Assembly: GCA_947044365.1 (NCBI GenBank)
Contig: OX345636.1
Coordinates: forward strand, 7,770,001 to 7,834,000
Source: Petrosia ficiformis
Lineage: Eukaryota; Porifera; Demospongiae; Haplosclerida; Petrosiidae
Reading direction: 5' to 3'
DNA length: 64,000 nt
Position numbers and translations under genes: made by a program. A model generated the notes under the pieces. It was not told the DNA's origin. It worked only from the letters and a program-made list of their open reading frames with translations, and made no database searches. This document shows, piece after piece, positions 1 through 13,400 of this stretch. The number at the start of each line of letters is the position of its first letter. Position 1 is the stretch's first letter.

Positions 1-30
1 CCAATCATCAATTATTAAAAGTATGGTAGG

Positions 31-300
31 AATTACTATTGTATGATGACAATATACATTTATTAGTTATGGTATACTATAATTACTATTTTATGATGAC
101 AATATGCATTTATTAGTTATGGTTTACTATAATTACTATTGTATTATGACAATATGCATTTATTAGTTATGGTTTACTATAATTACTATTGTATTATGAC
201 AATATGCAGTTATTAGTTATGGTATACTATAATTACTATTGTATGATGACAATATGCATTTATTAGTTATGGTTTACTATAATTACTATTTAAAACCAGT
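31..300. repeat. 50-bp tandem repeat, about 5 copies
   Basis: The phrase AATTACTATT recurs at 31, 81, 131, 181, 231 and 281, an exact 50-bp period. Each unit carries a few substitutions (for example gtatgatgac versus gtattatgac). No coding potential is visible. Confidence 0.95.
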
Positions 301-779
301 AATAACAACAACAATTCATTGATAAAGACTAAATGTTTTACATTATATGATACTTAAGAGGAATGAATTGTATATGTGGAAATGATGAAAGGCAATGAAT
401 ATAAAGTATATGATAATGAGATAAATTAGATTGGGAAACAAAAATAGTTTGAAATGAAGTGTTTTTGTATATACCTGAAATGAATGAACATGTGCATTGA
501 ACCTAGAGTACAAGATACATGTCTTTCAACTCTAAAAAGGGTTTCTTGAGCTGTGGAAGTCACTTTCCCAACTATATTATCTAATGAACACTGACTTAAG
601 TGATCTACTTCCTTTTGAGTAGAAGACTTTGGCATTTGAATATTATCAGATAGGGTATCACTATTTAGTTCTGGTATATTTTCCTGTGGTGCCATTGGAT
701 ATGATGGACATAAATGGTCAAAATGTTTTTGTCTTAAGTGCATCTGACATGTACTGTATGTGTATATGTCATATATGGT
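301..779. other. Non-coding spacer
   Basis: A minus-strand open frame of 154 codons covers 426-890, but half of it lies in the tandem array that follows and its residues there are the Tyr/His/Thr pattern of the array. I see no splice structure or family match in the unique half, so I do not call a gene. Confidence 0.5.
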
Positions 780-2205
780 AGCACGTGTGTGTGTATGTGT
801 GAGTATGTGACTATACGTATACAGTAGTACAGGTGTGTGTATGTAACTATACATATACAGTATTACATGTGTGTATATGTGACTATACATATACAGTAGT
901 ACATGTGTGTGTATATGTGACTATACATATACAGTAGTACATGTGTGTGTATATGTGACTATACATATACAGTAGTACATGTGTGTATATGTGACTATAC
1001 ATATACATTGTACAGTAGTACACGTGTGTATATGTGACTATACATGTATATGTGACTATACATATTCAGTAGCACATGTGTGTGTACATGTATATGTGAC
1101 TATACATAACATATTCAGGAGTACATGTGTGTATATGTCTTATACGGTAGCACATGTGTGCGTATATGTGACTATACGTATTCAGTAGTACATGTGTGTA
1201 TATGTCTTATAAAGTAGCACATGTGTGTGTATATGTGACTATACATATATAGCAGTACATGTGTGTATACATGTATGTCTTATACAGTAGTACATGTGTG
1301 TGTATATGTGACTATACATATACAGTAGTACATGTGTGTGTATATGTGACTATACATATACAATAGTACATGTGTGCGTATATGTGACTATACATATACA
1401 GCAGTACATGTGTGTATATGTGACTATACATATACAGTAGTACATGTGTGTATATGTCTTATACAGTAGCACATATGTGTGTATATGTGACTATACATAT
1501 ACAGTAGTACATGTGTGTGTATATGTGACTATACATATACAGTAGTACATGTGTGTATATGTGACTATACGTATACATTGTACAATAGTACATGTGTGTA
1601 TATGTGACTATACATATACAGTAGTACATATGTGACTATACATATACAGTAGTACATGTGTGCATATATGTGACTGTACATATACAGTAGTACATGTGTG
1701 TGTATGTGACTATACATATTCAGTAGTACATGTGTGTATATGTCTTATACAGTAGCACATATGTGTGTATATGTGACTATACATATACAGTAGTACATGT
1801 GTGTGTATATGTGACTATACATATACAGTAGTACATGTGTGCATATGTGACTATACATATACAGTAGTACATGTGTGTGTATATGTGACTATACGTATAC
1901 AGTAGTACATGTGTGTATATGTGACTATACATGTATATGTGACTATACATATACAGTAGCACATGTGTGTGTATATGTGACTATACATATACAGTAGTAC
2001 ATGTGTGTGTATATGTGACTATACATATACAGTAGTACATGTGTGTGTATGTGACTATACATATAGAGTAGTACATGTGTGTATATGTGACTATACATAT
2101 ACAGTAGTACATGTGTGTGTATATGTGACTATACATATACAGTAGTACATGTGTGTGTATACGTGACTATACATATACAGTAGTACATGTGTATGTATAT
2201 GTTCT
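780..2205. repeat. Minisatellite of about 38 bp, 1.4 kb long
   Basis: The unit reads roughly gtgactatacatataca then gtagtacatgtgtgtgtat, repeated more than 30 times with length variants; shorter units lack one TG step or the CATATACAG part. Tyr/Cys/Ile/Val-rich open frames on both strands here (979-1188 plus, 1777-1962 minus) are products of the array. Confidence 0.95.
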
Positions 2206-3890
2206 AGGCATAAACAAAAATTTGATATTCACGCCTTCGTTCGCATCATGCATACTTCAAAGCATAAATTAATAAATTAATTATTAGTTATTCAATTAAC
2301 CTTGTAAACCTAATGAGCGTGGGCGTTAGTCTCGATTTCTTTTTTTACTGCAGAATTCAATTCTACATTTCAGAAAAAGTGTTTGTCTAAATATACTTTC
2401 TATCAAATTTGTGTTTAGTTTTTGAGTTATTTGCAAAAGAAGTTTCCGATGTTGCAAACTTTGAAGTGTAATAAAGTCATGAAGAATCATTGTATTGACA
2501 TAGAAATTCAGATATCAAGCTACTGCAAAAATACAATTTACAAAATAGAGAGATTTTTAAAAATAAGTCTTTACTTTTGTTGTAACAATTTATTGAATTT
2601 TCAGATTTCTGACAATGGAATTTATCAGTGGGTTTACATTTTTAGGATAAAAACTCTCTATTACATTTGAGATAGTTTGCTAATGTATCTTGTTTGTACT
2701 TCGTATCTGCGAAATTTACTTTTATTTACCTTTTATTAGAAAGAGTGTTCTTGGATGCGTTGTTGTTCAAGAATCGTCCATTTTATAATAATATTTTTAC
2801 AAAAATGTGTATGTCTATCGGTAATAAAAATGGTATTTACATAAATTTTGCACGTCTATCGGTAGAATAGACTTAGATAATAGTGGTGACGAATTATTAC
2901 ACTTTATTTCTAAATGAACGAATTACTGTGGGAGGAGATTAGAGTTATTATATGCGGTATCCTTGTGATAAGTATATTATAAGGATTATAGAACTTTTTT
3001 GTCAAGACTCTACAACAAAGCGGAAAAAGGTAAAATATAGTACATATAAACACCTAACATTATACAATCAGAGCCTCTGAGAGGACTATATAGACATATA
3101 TTATTATGTAGCCCTTTTGTTTGATGTTGTAATAAGCTGTTCATGGGGGTTGGTGTAAAATTTGCAAGCCCTGTGTTCTGTAATAATAGTAATGCTATGC
3201 TGCTGTAATCATGGATGCCTCTAGAACCTGGAATCCAAAATTTTCTGTGTGTGTATGGGACAACATGCCTCAGACCCCTACATGCATTACACAATCTGCT
3301 CCTAGTCTCATATAACCAGACCCAACCCCTCTGCAATATGATGGGAAAGACATACTGTGTTCACTGAATCAATGTGAGGCGAACACATATATATTTGTTC
3401 AGTATTGATAAATTATGATTACTGTCCAACAGCTTCATCTTTTTTGGATGATTCTTCATGATTTCCTTCTACTTTTGATATTCAATCAGCTTAAAATTCC
3501 TTTTTGAGTATATACATGTACAGCAAAAAAGACATTTTCTTCATCAAAATTGTCACTTTTTATCTCTGACTCTTTAAAGTTCAATAAAATGATTCCCGAA
3601 ATAGTACTTCAAACTACTGCAATAAGACAACAAAAAGATTTATTTAGCAACCCTTTCCATAACATCTATTAAAATTTTTGATTTTCGAAATTTATCTCTG
3701 AGTATATGCTTTCAGAATTGTTCAAGAACCCTTTATTTTATTAATTAACTAAAATTTGCATGTCTAAAATAAATGGTTAAATTTTGTTGTCAATGTCATG
3801 TGACAACAAAATCACATTGTCACATGATTGTGTTGAATTACAAAAAGTATAATTATTATTATTATTGATTAACCTTTTTTCTGAAGAAAA
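2206..3890. other. Upstream region of the transposase/PHD/OTU gene, no gene seen
   Basis: Unique AT-rich DNA. Frames of 82 codons (2422-2670 plus) and 108 codons (3010-3336 minus) have no recognisable domain or splice context. The core promoter of the gene beginning at 3891 should lie here, but I see no confident TATA box close to the start codon. Confidence 0.4.
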
Positions 3891-3953
3891 ATGGGACTAA
3901 CGAAAAAACAGATGAAGCATTTAAATGAAGCTAGACATCAAAAGAAAGAAAAG
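3891..3953 (+). CDS. Exon 1 of the transposase/PHD/OTU gene
   Basis: The start ATG opens 21 codons, very Lys/Arg/His-rich, then a GTACAT donor. Phase 0 at the exit matches all six later exons. This start is chosen because it is the only ATG upstream that links to the phase-0 chain. The 1.9 kb intron after it holds an AT microsatellite and a MITE. Confidence 0.7.
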
Positions 3954-4377
3954 GTACATATGTAATTAAATATTATTCCTATAAAACCAATGTATGTATA
4001 TACATTGTATATATGACATTATATGTTTATATACATATATGAGGGCGGGGTAAAAGGTTTGAATGTTCGAACCTCTGATTGTTTGCTGCACATTTTTAGC
4101 TGAATTTCTACCTTCAAAGCTTTGCCACACTCGCTTTGATATTTTGAATATGTGTACTTCTAGTGAAGAATGTGGGTGTGTTCCTGTAAAGTTGAGGCTG
4201 TGTTGTTGGCTGAATCCAAGTAGAAACAGTGACAGGAACAAGACTAGTGCTTGTTATAAAGCAATAATAGTTGATAAAAATACATGCGAACCTTTGAATA
4301 TTGTTTTTATTGCTTTGAATGTTGTTTTGCAACCTTCGTTCCAGCCCTAATATATATTATATATATATAAATTATTA

Positions 4378-4432
<55 letters not shown>

Positions 4433-7400
4433 ATATATATATTATATATATATATATAATATAACATTGCATGTACATATTAGTTTTTATGTTTGTATGT
4501 ACAGTGTATGAATACAACATAAGGCATGGTAATTTGGACACAAATTTAGTTTGCATATACATGTAGCCAAATTCACACTAGTCGCAAGTACATGTATAAG
4601 TGCAACTCACAGCTGAGATGCTGCTTAGTACATACAGTGTAAGTGCACCTTGTGTAACTTCACCTGTAAAAAAAACTTCAAAGCTTTGCTACCACACCCT
4701 CTTTAATGTGGCAAGGTAATTAGTAGTCTTTTAGTAAAGTAGAAAAGAACTGATGACGAAATAGACAAAGAACCTATACCTTTGAATTTTTGGAAGGGTT
4801 TCCTGCCTCTTGTGGCCAATGGCCGAGGGGTCTATGCAGGCATGCCTGCTAAGCACCTTGGTCATAGAAGGGAGGGGTTTAGAGTCTAACGTTTCTCAAT
4901 AAATACAAGTATAACTCCATCTACACACAAATTTTTGTAGGAGGAATGGTCTGGTCTGCTTAGCCTAATTGTAGTAGTTGTGCCCTGTTACCAACAGTTT
5001 ATCCAATCAAATTATATGTTATGTCAGGATAGAAAATGGTTTCCATGCTTCAAATTTTAAGAAACCTGCTTCTGATATGCACACTAGAGTAGTATCTATA
5101 TACATGTAGTTTTATGTGTAGGAATGACATTGTCATAACTACTGGTAAACAAATTGTACTTCATATTGTGAGCATCATGGCTACTGTTTCCAGGCTTTCA
5201 GGCTGCAGTGAACCCTGCCCACAGTGGCATGGTAATTAGTAGGCCTTTAGTAAAGTTAAACAAGTGTATATAGAGAAAAAAGTATCCCTATGATTGCTTT
5301 ATGGTGTCCAGCATTCAGTAATCATGGCTGACTTTATCATGCCCGAAACACAACAGTCTATTATAGTTATTATTTTGATTATATACTCTGTTTACCTTTT
5401 ATAGAACCTTGTAGAACTTTAAGAATACATTTCAGGTAGAATAGCTAGCTATTAGTTCCAGTGTCTACGTAAGCTACACAGCTTTCTTTCTGCTGGTGTG
5501 TAGAGCTTGATCGCGCGTTCTTTTTCGTTCCACGCCCATTAATTGACCGAGCCCCCGGGAATGATGTAACTTCCTTAACTGCGTATACAACGCATACTCG
5601 CGTAGGTGACACAAGAATATATATATACATGTATAAACATACATCGAACCCGTGGGAAAACAATCATAGGGATGGCCCTACGGGCCATAAAAAATTACCG
5701 ATGATGAAATTTTACTAAACTACAATAATTAAAGACTACATCACATCTCTTTATCCATCTACATGTATATGTATCCCTACTGTGATACTCATAAATACAT
5801 ATGTATTTTATACTAAGTCACTTTATTCTTACAGGAAGTAACTTCGAAAGAGACTCCGAAATCAGTGGATAAACATGTATGTCTATGTGTCATGTGTGAT
5901 GTAACATATTGCATGTATATATTTATATAATATATGATTATATTATATATATACATGTATATATGCACGCAGTAAGTGACACAGAAATGATAATTCAGAG
6001 TCAGAAATAACAGGCGGCCATCTGCCATTATCCGTGCATGTCAGGACAATGACTGAGCAAATTACTGCATGCAAGGACATTATGGCAGTTATGTTTGTAG
6101 AATGTAAATATTCGCAGGACTGTTAATGCCAGGTGTTTCATATGAATCTTGTCACCTCTAGTTCTCACATTTTATAAAATTGTAGATTGTAACTTGATTG
6201 CTTTGCTGGAAAGTTGAGTTGTTAAAAAACAGCCATGGTTGATACAAAAAAGTACATGTACCAAGACAGAAATACAACAAATCTTCGTTGAGATTTGCGT
6301 AATAAGTGCTTTCCTTTCTTTGTAAGCAGCAATTTCATAATTTTCAAGTTAATAATTCAACACATTATGAACATGTAAAATAGCCAGTTTGTAAAACATA
6401 ATTATAATTAGACACAGAAATCTATAATATAGTAACATACATATATACAATGTACAATACATGTACAGGCATTCCACTACTGTTTGGTGTAGTTGTTATT
6501 GTACAAGAATAAAATAAATAAGGATATAGGGGTATCAAAACTGAAAAACACAGAAACAAGATTAGGATAGTACCTTAGCAATGAAATTACACACCACTTC
6601 CACCCTACATACATGTATATACATGTAAGTACTGTATAGCTAGTTTTTTTGCAAGTCCGCTTTTCGTTAACATGTTATTTGCTAGAAACTAACATGTAAG
6701 ATTCATGTTAAACACAAACAAAGATCATAGATACATGTAGATGGTGAGAGAGAAAATAAACTGAGTCGCAAATTTTACATACACTGATAGATCCTTCTTA
6801 AAGACTTTGACTATTTAGAATATTAATATTATAACGAACAAAGTAACAATAGCAACAACTATCTCTTACAGAAATCAACCTGCCTACAGAAACCAGAATG
6901 GTCTATATCATGTGGTACACATGTGGACAGTCTAGAAAATTCTAGATACATGTAAATCCATCCCACATGGTACTAATTGAATGTTCTATATCATGTGGTA
7001 CACATGTGGACAGTCTAGTAGATACATGTTAATCCATCCCACATAGTACTAATTATATAAATAATCATGTCAATATTAATCCAGTCTATACACATAGTTA
7101 CTTACTATGTGTTACTTTTCTAAGCCAGGGTGGCTGCTTTAGTATTTTTGTTTTATGAATTTTATAACCCATTTAGCTGCTGTTTATTTGTTAATCGTTT
7201 CTAAGCCTTTTGCTAATTTTCATGTAATGTATACACTATACAGTCCTGTTGGTTGTAGCGATTGTAGCCCTACTGTACATTTCTTTATGTGCTACATACA
7301 TGTACATGTATATACGGCCATTAATTGACCGAACCCCCTGGAATAACAGAGCTTTAATTAATGTACATACAATGTCATGTACATGTATATGTGCAATAAC

Positions 7401-10400
7401 ATGTATCATGTATATATGTTACACATGCATGCTTTGAAAGTAACCATATAGGGATAGCCCCGTGGTCCATAAAACTACAAATATTCATGTTGTACTGCAC
7501 ATACACTTGAACTACACGTGTACATGTACAATGTACAATGTATAAATATTCATGTGCATGTATACATGTTAGCTACATATACATGTATGTACAATGTACA
7601 AATGTTCATGTAGCTTGTACTGCACGTATATATTTATACATGTACATGTTAGCTACATACATATACGTGTACATACAATATACAATTGTACATGGTCATG
7701 TACATACATGTATCTGCCTGTAAATAATATTGTCATTATGCAATTTGTTGTTGAGCCCGTGCTTTGGTGATTATTCTTTTGGGGGGACTCTTCTTAGAGT
7801 CCCTAAATTTAATACATCAAGCAATTTCTTGATTAATAACATAAATATAGTTCTCTGTATTTTGCTTTATATTTTAATGTACTTTCAGGATCCAGATATT
7901 TGTTTAATGTTTGCACATGTGCAGAAATTGAACATGTGACATTATAATTGAAATTATAATTCCAATATAATGGCTGCGGAGACGTTTCTTGCTCTGTGTT
8001 ACCGGGCTTTCCATACCTGTAGCGTACTGAAGGGATAGTTATAAACAAGATATATAAAGAAAAAAGTATCCCTATGATTGCTTTGTGGTGTCCAGCATTC
8101 AGTAATCATGGCTAACTGATGCCTGAAACACATCAGCCTATTATAGTTATTATTTTGATTATCTACTCTGTTTACCTTTTAAAGAACCTTGTAGAACTTT
8201 AAGAATATATTTCAGGTAGAATAGCTAGCTATTAGTTCCATTTTCTATGTAAGCTACACTGCTTTCTTTCTGCTTATCTGTAGAGCTTGAGCGCGCGTTC
8301 TTTTACGTGCCACGCCCATTAATTGACCGAGCCCCGGGAATGATGTAACTTCCTTAACTACGTATACAACGCATACTCGCGTAAGTGACACAAACATATA
8401 AATATATATATATAGTTCGAACCCGTGGGAAAGCAATCATAGGGATGGCCCTACGGGCCATAAAAAACTGCTATTCTATATTTCCAACTACCTTGTAGGA
8501 TACCCATTCTAAACCAAGTTGCCACTTTTGTTGAGCCACTTTAGAACATTGAGTGAGAACTACATGTACATTAAACTGTTTGATGAGTGATTTATCTGGC
8601 ACAATAGGGCAGTAATTATTATCTTAATGATAGAATACAATGCTGCTAATATGCATGTTACATGACAGTCTTTGTGTCAGTCTTGTGTGGATATTAATTT
8701 AGGAATGTAAAGCAAAACATTAATCGTCGGTAGAGTAAACCACATACATTTTGCACATCGAATTTTTTTTCACATTTATTAATTGTAACATGAATTATTT
8801 TCGATTTACATTGTGTTTTTTCTGTGATACAGACATTAATTAGTGTAGTTGTGTATATATATATATATGTATATATACATGTATATACAGAAGTGTGGAA
8901 ACATTGAGCCAATTACCGGACATTTTGACCTATTTTCACCACTCTTGTCCTGCTCCCCATATACTTTGTATACAGCTCTGTTTCAATTTACCGGACATTC
9001 ACTACTGTGATACTCATAAATACGTTATTTATTTAAGTATTTTATACAAAGTCGCTTTATTCTTACAGGAAGAAACTGTGATTTCGAAATCAGCGGATAA
9101 ACATGTATGTCTATGTGTCATGAGTGATGTAATATATTACATGTATATTTATATAATATATAATATATATGCACACACTATGTGACACAAAAATGTTAAC
9201 TTTCCATTAGCAGTAAGTATTTAATGAATGTACATGTATTTGGTATAGGCGAACGTTTCATAATCCTGGGCTTCAAAATCCTCTTACTTCATCTGTCATC
9301 TTTAACGGATGGCCTGATCCTCCTAGTTATGCAACCATTTTCAATAAACTTGCAGAGAGACTTATACATTCCTATCTGGCTACTATGCAACCCTTCTTGT
9401 TCCAGATTCTTCTGTATAGTTGGAGGTATAAAGAATAAAACACATGCTGTAGTAGTATAGAATATGCTGTTTCTTGTAACCATAACTCACAAAGAAATAA
9501 ACTTGAAAAACTGCTAAATGTAATTTTGATTGTGTGAATTTTTACTCGTGCTGGTTGGACATCATTTAAACAAATGCTCTATAAAATGCAATTCAATTAA
9601 GCACGATACCTAATGCCTTTCAGGAATTGTATTACTTATGACACACCCCTTTGTGAAACAACTGAAACTACCATGCCAAGTTGATATTTTATGCTATAAT
9701 TAATAATAAACTTTTTTTATTTAGAATAATTCAGGAACAACTAAGGAAAAGAAAGAGGTACACATACACACACATGTATACATTCTTGCAGAGTACCTAC
9801 ATTTGTACATTCCATCATGGGGGGGGAGGGAATGATTGAACAAGTGATATTGAAAAACAAGGCCGAAGCAAATCATATGGATTACAGAAGGTCATGGTCG
9901 TTGCTAAATACATGTAGTTAGCTAACGGAGAACAATATGGTGAAATCGCAAACATATTCTTTCATGGACAGGGTGTACGTAATGTATTTCAAATTCTTGC
10001 ACCATTGCATTCATGTGGAAATCATTCACAAAAGAAGTATTGCCATAGAATATAATTCTGCAGTGTTCACTGGTGGGGTATATGACCACTAGTTTAAGAG
10101 ATAATTATTGGTTATTCAGTATAGTAAGCCCAACACATGCCCATGACTGCATTTATTTACACTGAGCCATACCTTTCTTTTTGCTTGTTTGTTGTTGCAT
10201 TATCTTATTTGCAACATAATTAATCTTCCGAATTTTGGAATATTACTGTCTTTCTCGGCTTGCAGAGAACAGAACAGACAACAATAACACGAAACTTCCT
10301 TTGCAAGTCTGAATTTAAGTGTACTCGTCAGAATTACTGACCTGGAATATTCAAAAAACAAAGAGCTTTTGTGTGATATGAGCTGTTACAAACAAGTTAT

Positions 10401-13400
10401 CAAATCTGTACATGTACTTTATCTACATACATGTATTTACATTTACAAGTTTACGCTTTTATAGGGTGATGTTTCTGCAATTATATGTAACAGAGACAAT
10501 AAACATGTAAGTGTATCTTTTTACATATACATACATGTATTATGTGTAGGAAGCAATCAAGTCTCCTTTTATTTTCATTAATACTTGATGTTCACCATGA
10601 CCTCAGAAATGTGTTTAACTGATCATCTTACCTGCACCAATTTCATATAATTATCCTTCTTGTTCTTTTTTGTGTATGTCGATTTTTGATCCCTGAACAG
10701 TATTATTTTTTACCAAATTCGCTAAATTTTTCCTTCCTGTAATTTTCACGGCATAAAGTATATAGTGGAACCTCTCTATTCAGGACTCTCTGGAATAAGT
10801 ACACACCCGTATTAATGACATTTAGACGTCCTTTATTATACAACTTCACCCCTGAAATGAGGACAACCTCTATAATTATGATTACTTGGTCCCAATGGTG
10901 TGAAGGTTCCATTGCATACATGTACATGTACGTATTTGTATAATTATAACATACAATGCATATATGTATATAACACTAATATGCATGAAAACTGAGCTAG
11001 AATGTGACAGAAAGATTGAGCCAGTGACCATGCTGTAACCTCAGTTGTATTTGATTTCAAGTGCTTCTACAGTGTTGTGAGGGTTTGCTAATTTTGTAGT
11101 TATACATAATATATATAGCACCTACACATAATTTTGTTGTAGTGAATTTTAAAATTTTACTGTACTTCTTATGCTACATACCAGATCCATATCTCATATG
11201 TAGGGGAGGGTCTGGCTACACAAGACTATTAATACTTTGATACTAATGCTCTTCACTTCATTTGTATAGAAAGATGGTATTCCTTCACCGTTAGAAGAGA
11301 CTTTATCAGAGGTGTGTCTATCTGTTATATACATGTAATTATACATGCAGGTTTATTTTACCCTACAGGCAGTATTTCAAGATGAAGAAGAGGATCGTGA
11401 TACATCGTTTGTAAGTGAAAACACAGATTCACTGTACCTCCCAACACCACAAAGAAATTGGGTAAAAAATATCAAGCCAATAACACTGCCAAAAAAGCTT
11501 TTTGTTGGAAGCCTTACTGAAGTAGATACATTTATTAAAATGACGAACGAAATTCGCCACTGTGTAACACCTGGTTGTAAAGGACAATTAGTTCCTTTGT
11601 CATTTGATACAAAGGGCTTGGGGGGTGCAGTTAAGGTTTATTATGGATGTGATGGCTGTGATATTTCAACTGTGTGTTTTGAAAGCTCACTGAAAAGTGA
11701 GTTACTTACCAGTAGCGAAATAGGTGCAGCCATTCAAGTAGGTTTTATTGTATCGGGCTGTATGCATGCAACCTACTGTAAAGTACTAAAGCTGTCCCTT
11801 GGACTTGATGCCGTCCGTATGGATAAATTTTACTCAACCGTCACAAGAATGTACCCTGTAGTGAAGGAGATGGTTGACGAGATGTGTGAGGAAGCTAAAG
11901 AAGAGATGAAGACAATGGATGAACACACTCTTGGCTCGTGGAAGCAGGCAGTAACAAGTGCAGACGCAGCGTGGATGACACGTGGTTACCACTCCAAAAA
12001 TGGCACATTCAGTGTTCGTAACTACTATAATGGAGCATTGCTGTATTACAAACACTTGTGCCAACGTGGTAGTGACAATATAGTAGAAGGAGAGCTATAT
12101 AAAGGAACATCTAAATCCATGGAAGGATTTGCAGCGCGAGAGGTTATGCATCGAGCTAGAGAGGAAGGGATGAAACTCGCTGTCCATTGGCAAGATTCAG
12201 ATTCATCTTCTGCAAAAGCAGTAGCGGAATGCTTTCCTGAATGCAAAATTATGATCTGTGGTGGCCATGCCGGCAAAAATCACTTAAAAGCTCTGGAAAA
12301 TTACTCCAAGATGAAGGCACCTTCGATAGATTTGATTAGAAAGCATGAAGACAGGTTCCCTCTAATAAATGGAGCACGCTGCCACTGTCCTAATCGCCAC
12401 AGCCAAGGTTGTGGTTGTATTACTGATGCTTTTATCATGAGAGCACGTAATAACTTTTCTTACATTCTGACAGACTCTAAGTCTGCTGAAGAATTTGCGA
12501 AAAGGCTGAGAGTTCTACCCAGACATGTCCGTGACGAGCACGAGTGGGAAGTGATGGAAGAGGGAGCAGAGCCAACAACAGAACACTGTGATTTTCATCC
12601 TCTCAAAGTGTGTAGCTGTGGCAATTGTGCCGATAAGGAAAACTTTGTGTGTGAAGGAAAAGATTACACTACGCGGTACGGGCTCACGTGTGCGTTTCAC
12701 TCTCTCCTTTATGAAATTGAGTGTGACTATAGAGCCTCAATGGCTGACAGCCTCGTTCATCCCGAGCTGAAAAGAGGCCACTCCAATTGGTTGGAAGCCT
12801 CGCACAACGTATTCATCAGGTTCAGGTCAAAGGACATCAGCCTGGAGAGGCTTCACTACGAGGTTTCCACTAATTTGGCCCTGTTGCAGTCAAACATGAC
12901 TTACATGTACGAGAAACGAGGTCCAAAGTATCACTGGATACCGGACCTGTATAAACGTCTGAATCTTCCAGTGTATGAAGGTATCCAAGAGGCTGTGACG
13001 ACAGCCAACATAAAAAGAAGACAGCAGTTGGGCAGAGCAAAACAAGAGAAGGTTAAGAAAAGGAGAATACAGCTGTTGAAGTTACGAGTGAGAGATGCGA
13101 CAGAGCGTCGTGAGTGGTCAAAGAAACACGGAGGTGACACGTATGGCGAGACCAAAGATACGGATTCCAAAGCCCCCAAGAAGAGTAAAGGTGGTGCCAC
13201 ACAAATAAACATATTGTGCAAGTGTGGATCAACATCTCACAGCCGGTCCACCCACAGGGACTGTCCTCTTAACACCAAGTACAGTAACGTATCGAGTATC
13301 GACCATTCAGAGGACTTGGTTTGTGACAAAGGAGATGTTGTTTACACTGCCAAATATCAATGTTCTGATGATGCAAATACACATACGGTGTTAAGTGACG

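Noticed and set aside
780..2205. CRISPR-like or Ig-switch-like array
   Set aside because: There are no unique spacers of constant length between repeats; it is a plain minisatellite in eukaryotic DNA.
3010..3336. 108-codon minus frame
   Set aside because: No motif, splice site or codon signal beyond chance in AT-rich DNA.
5445..5663. Minus frame with TRVCVVYAVKEVTSFPG, repeated at 8254-8436
   Set aside because: It lies wholly inside MITE A and is conserved only because the element is; the ends of the two frames differ.
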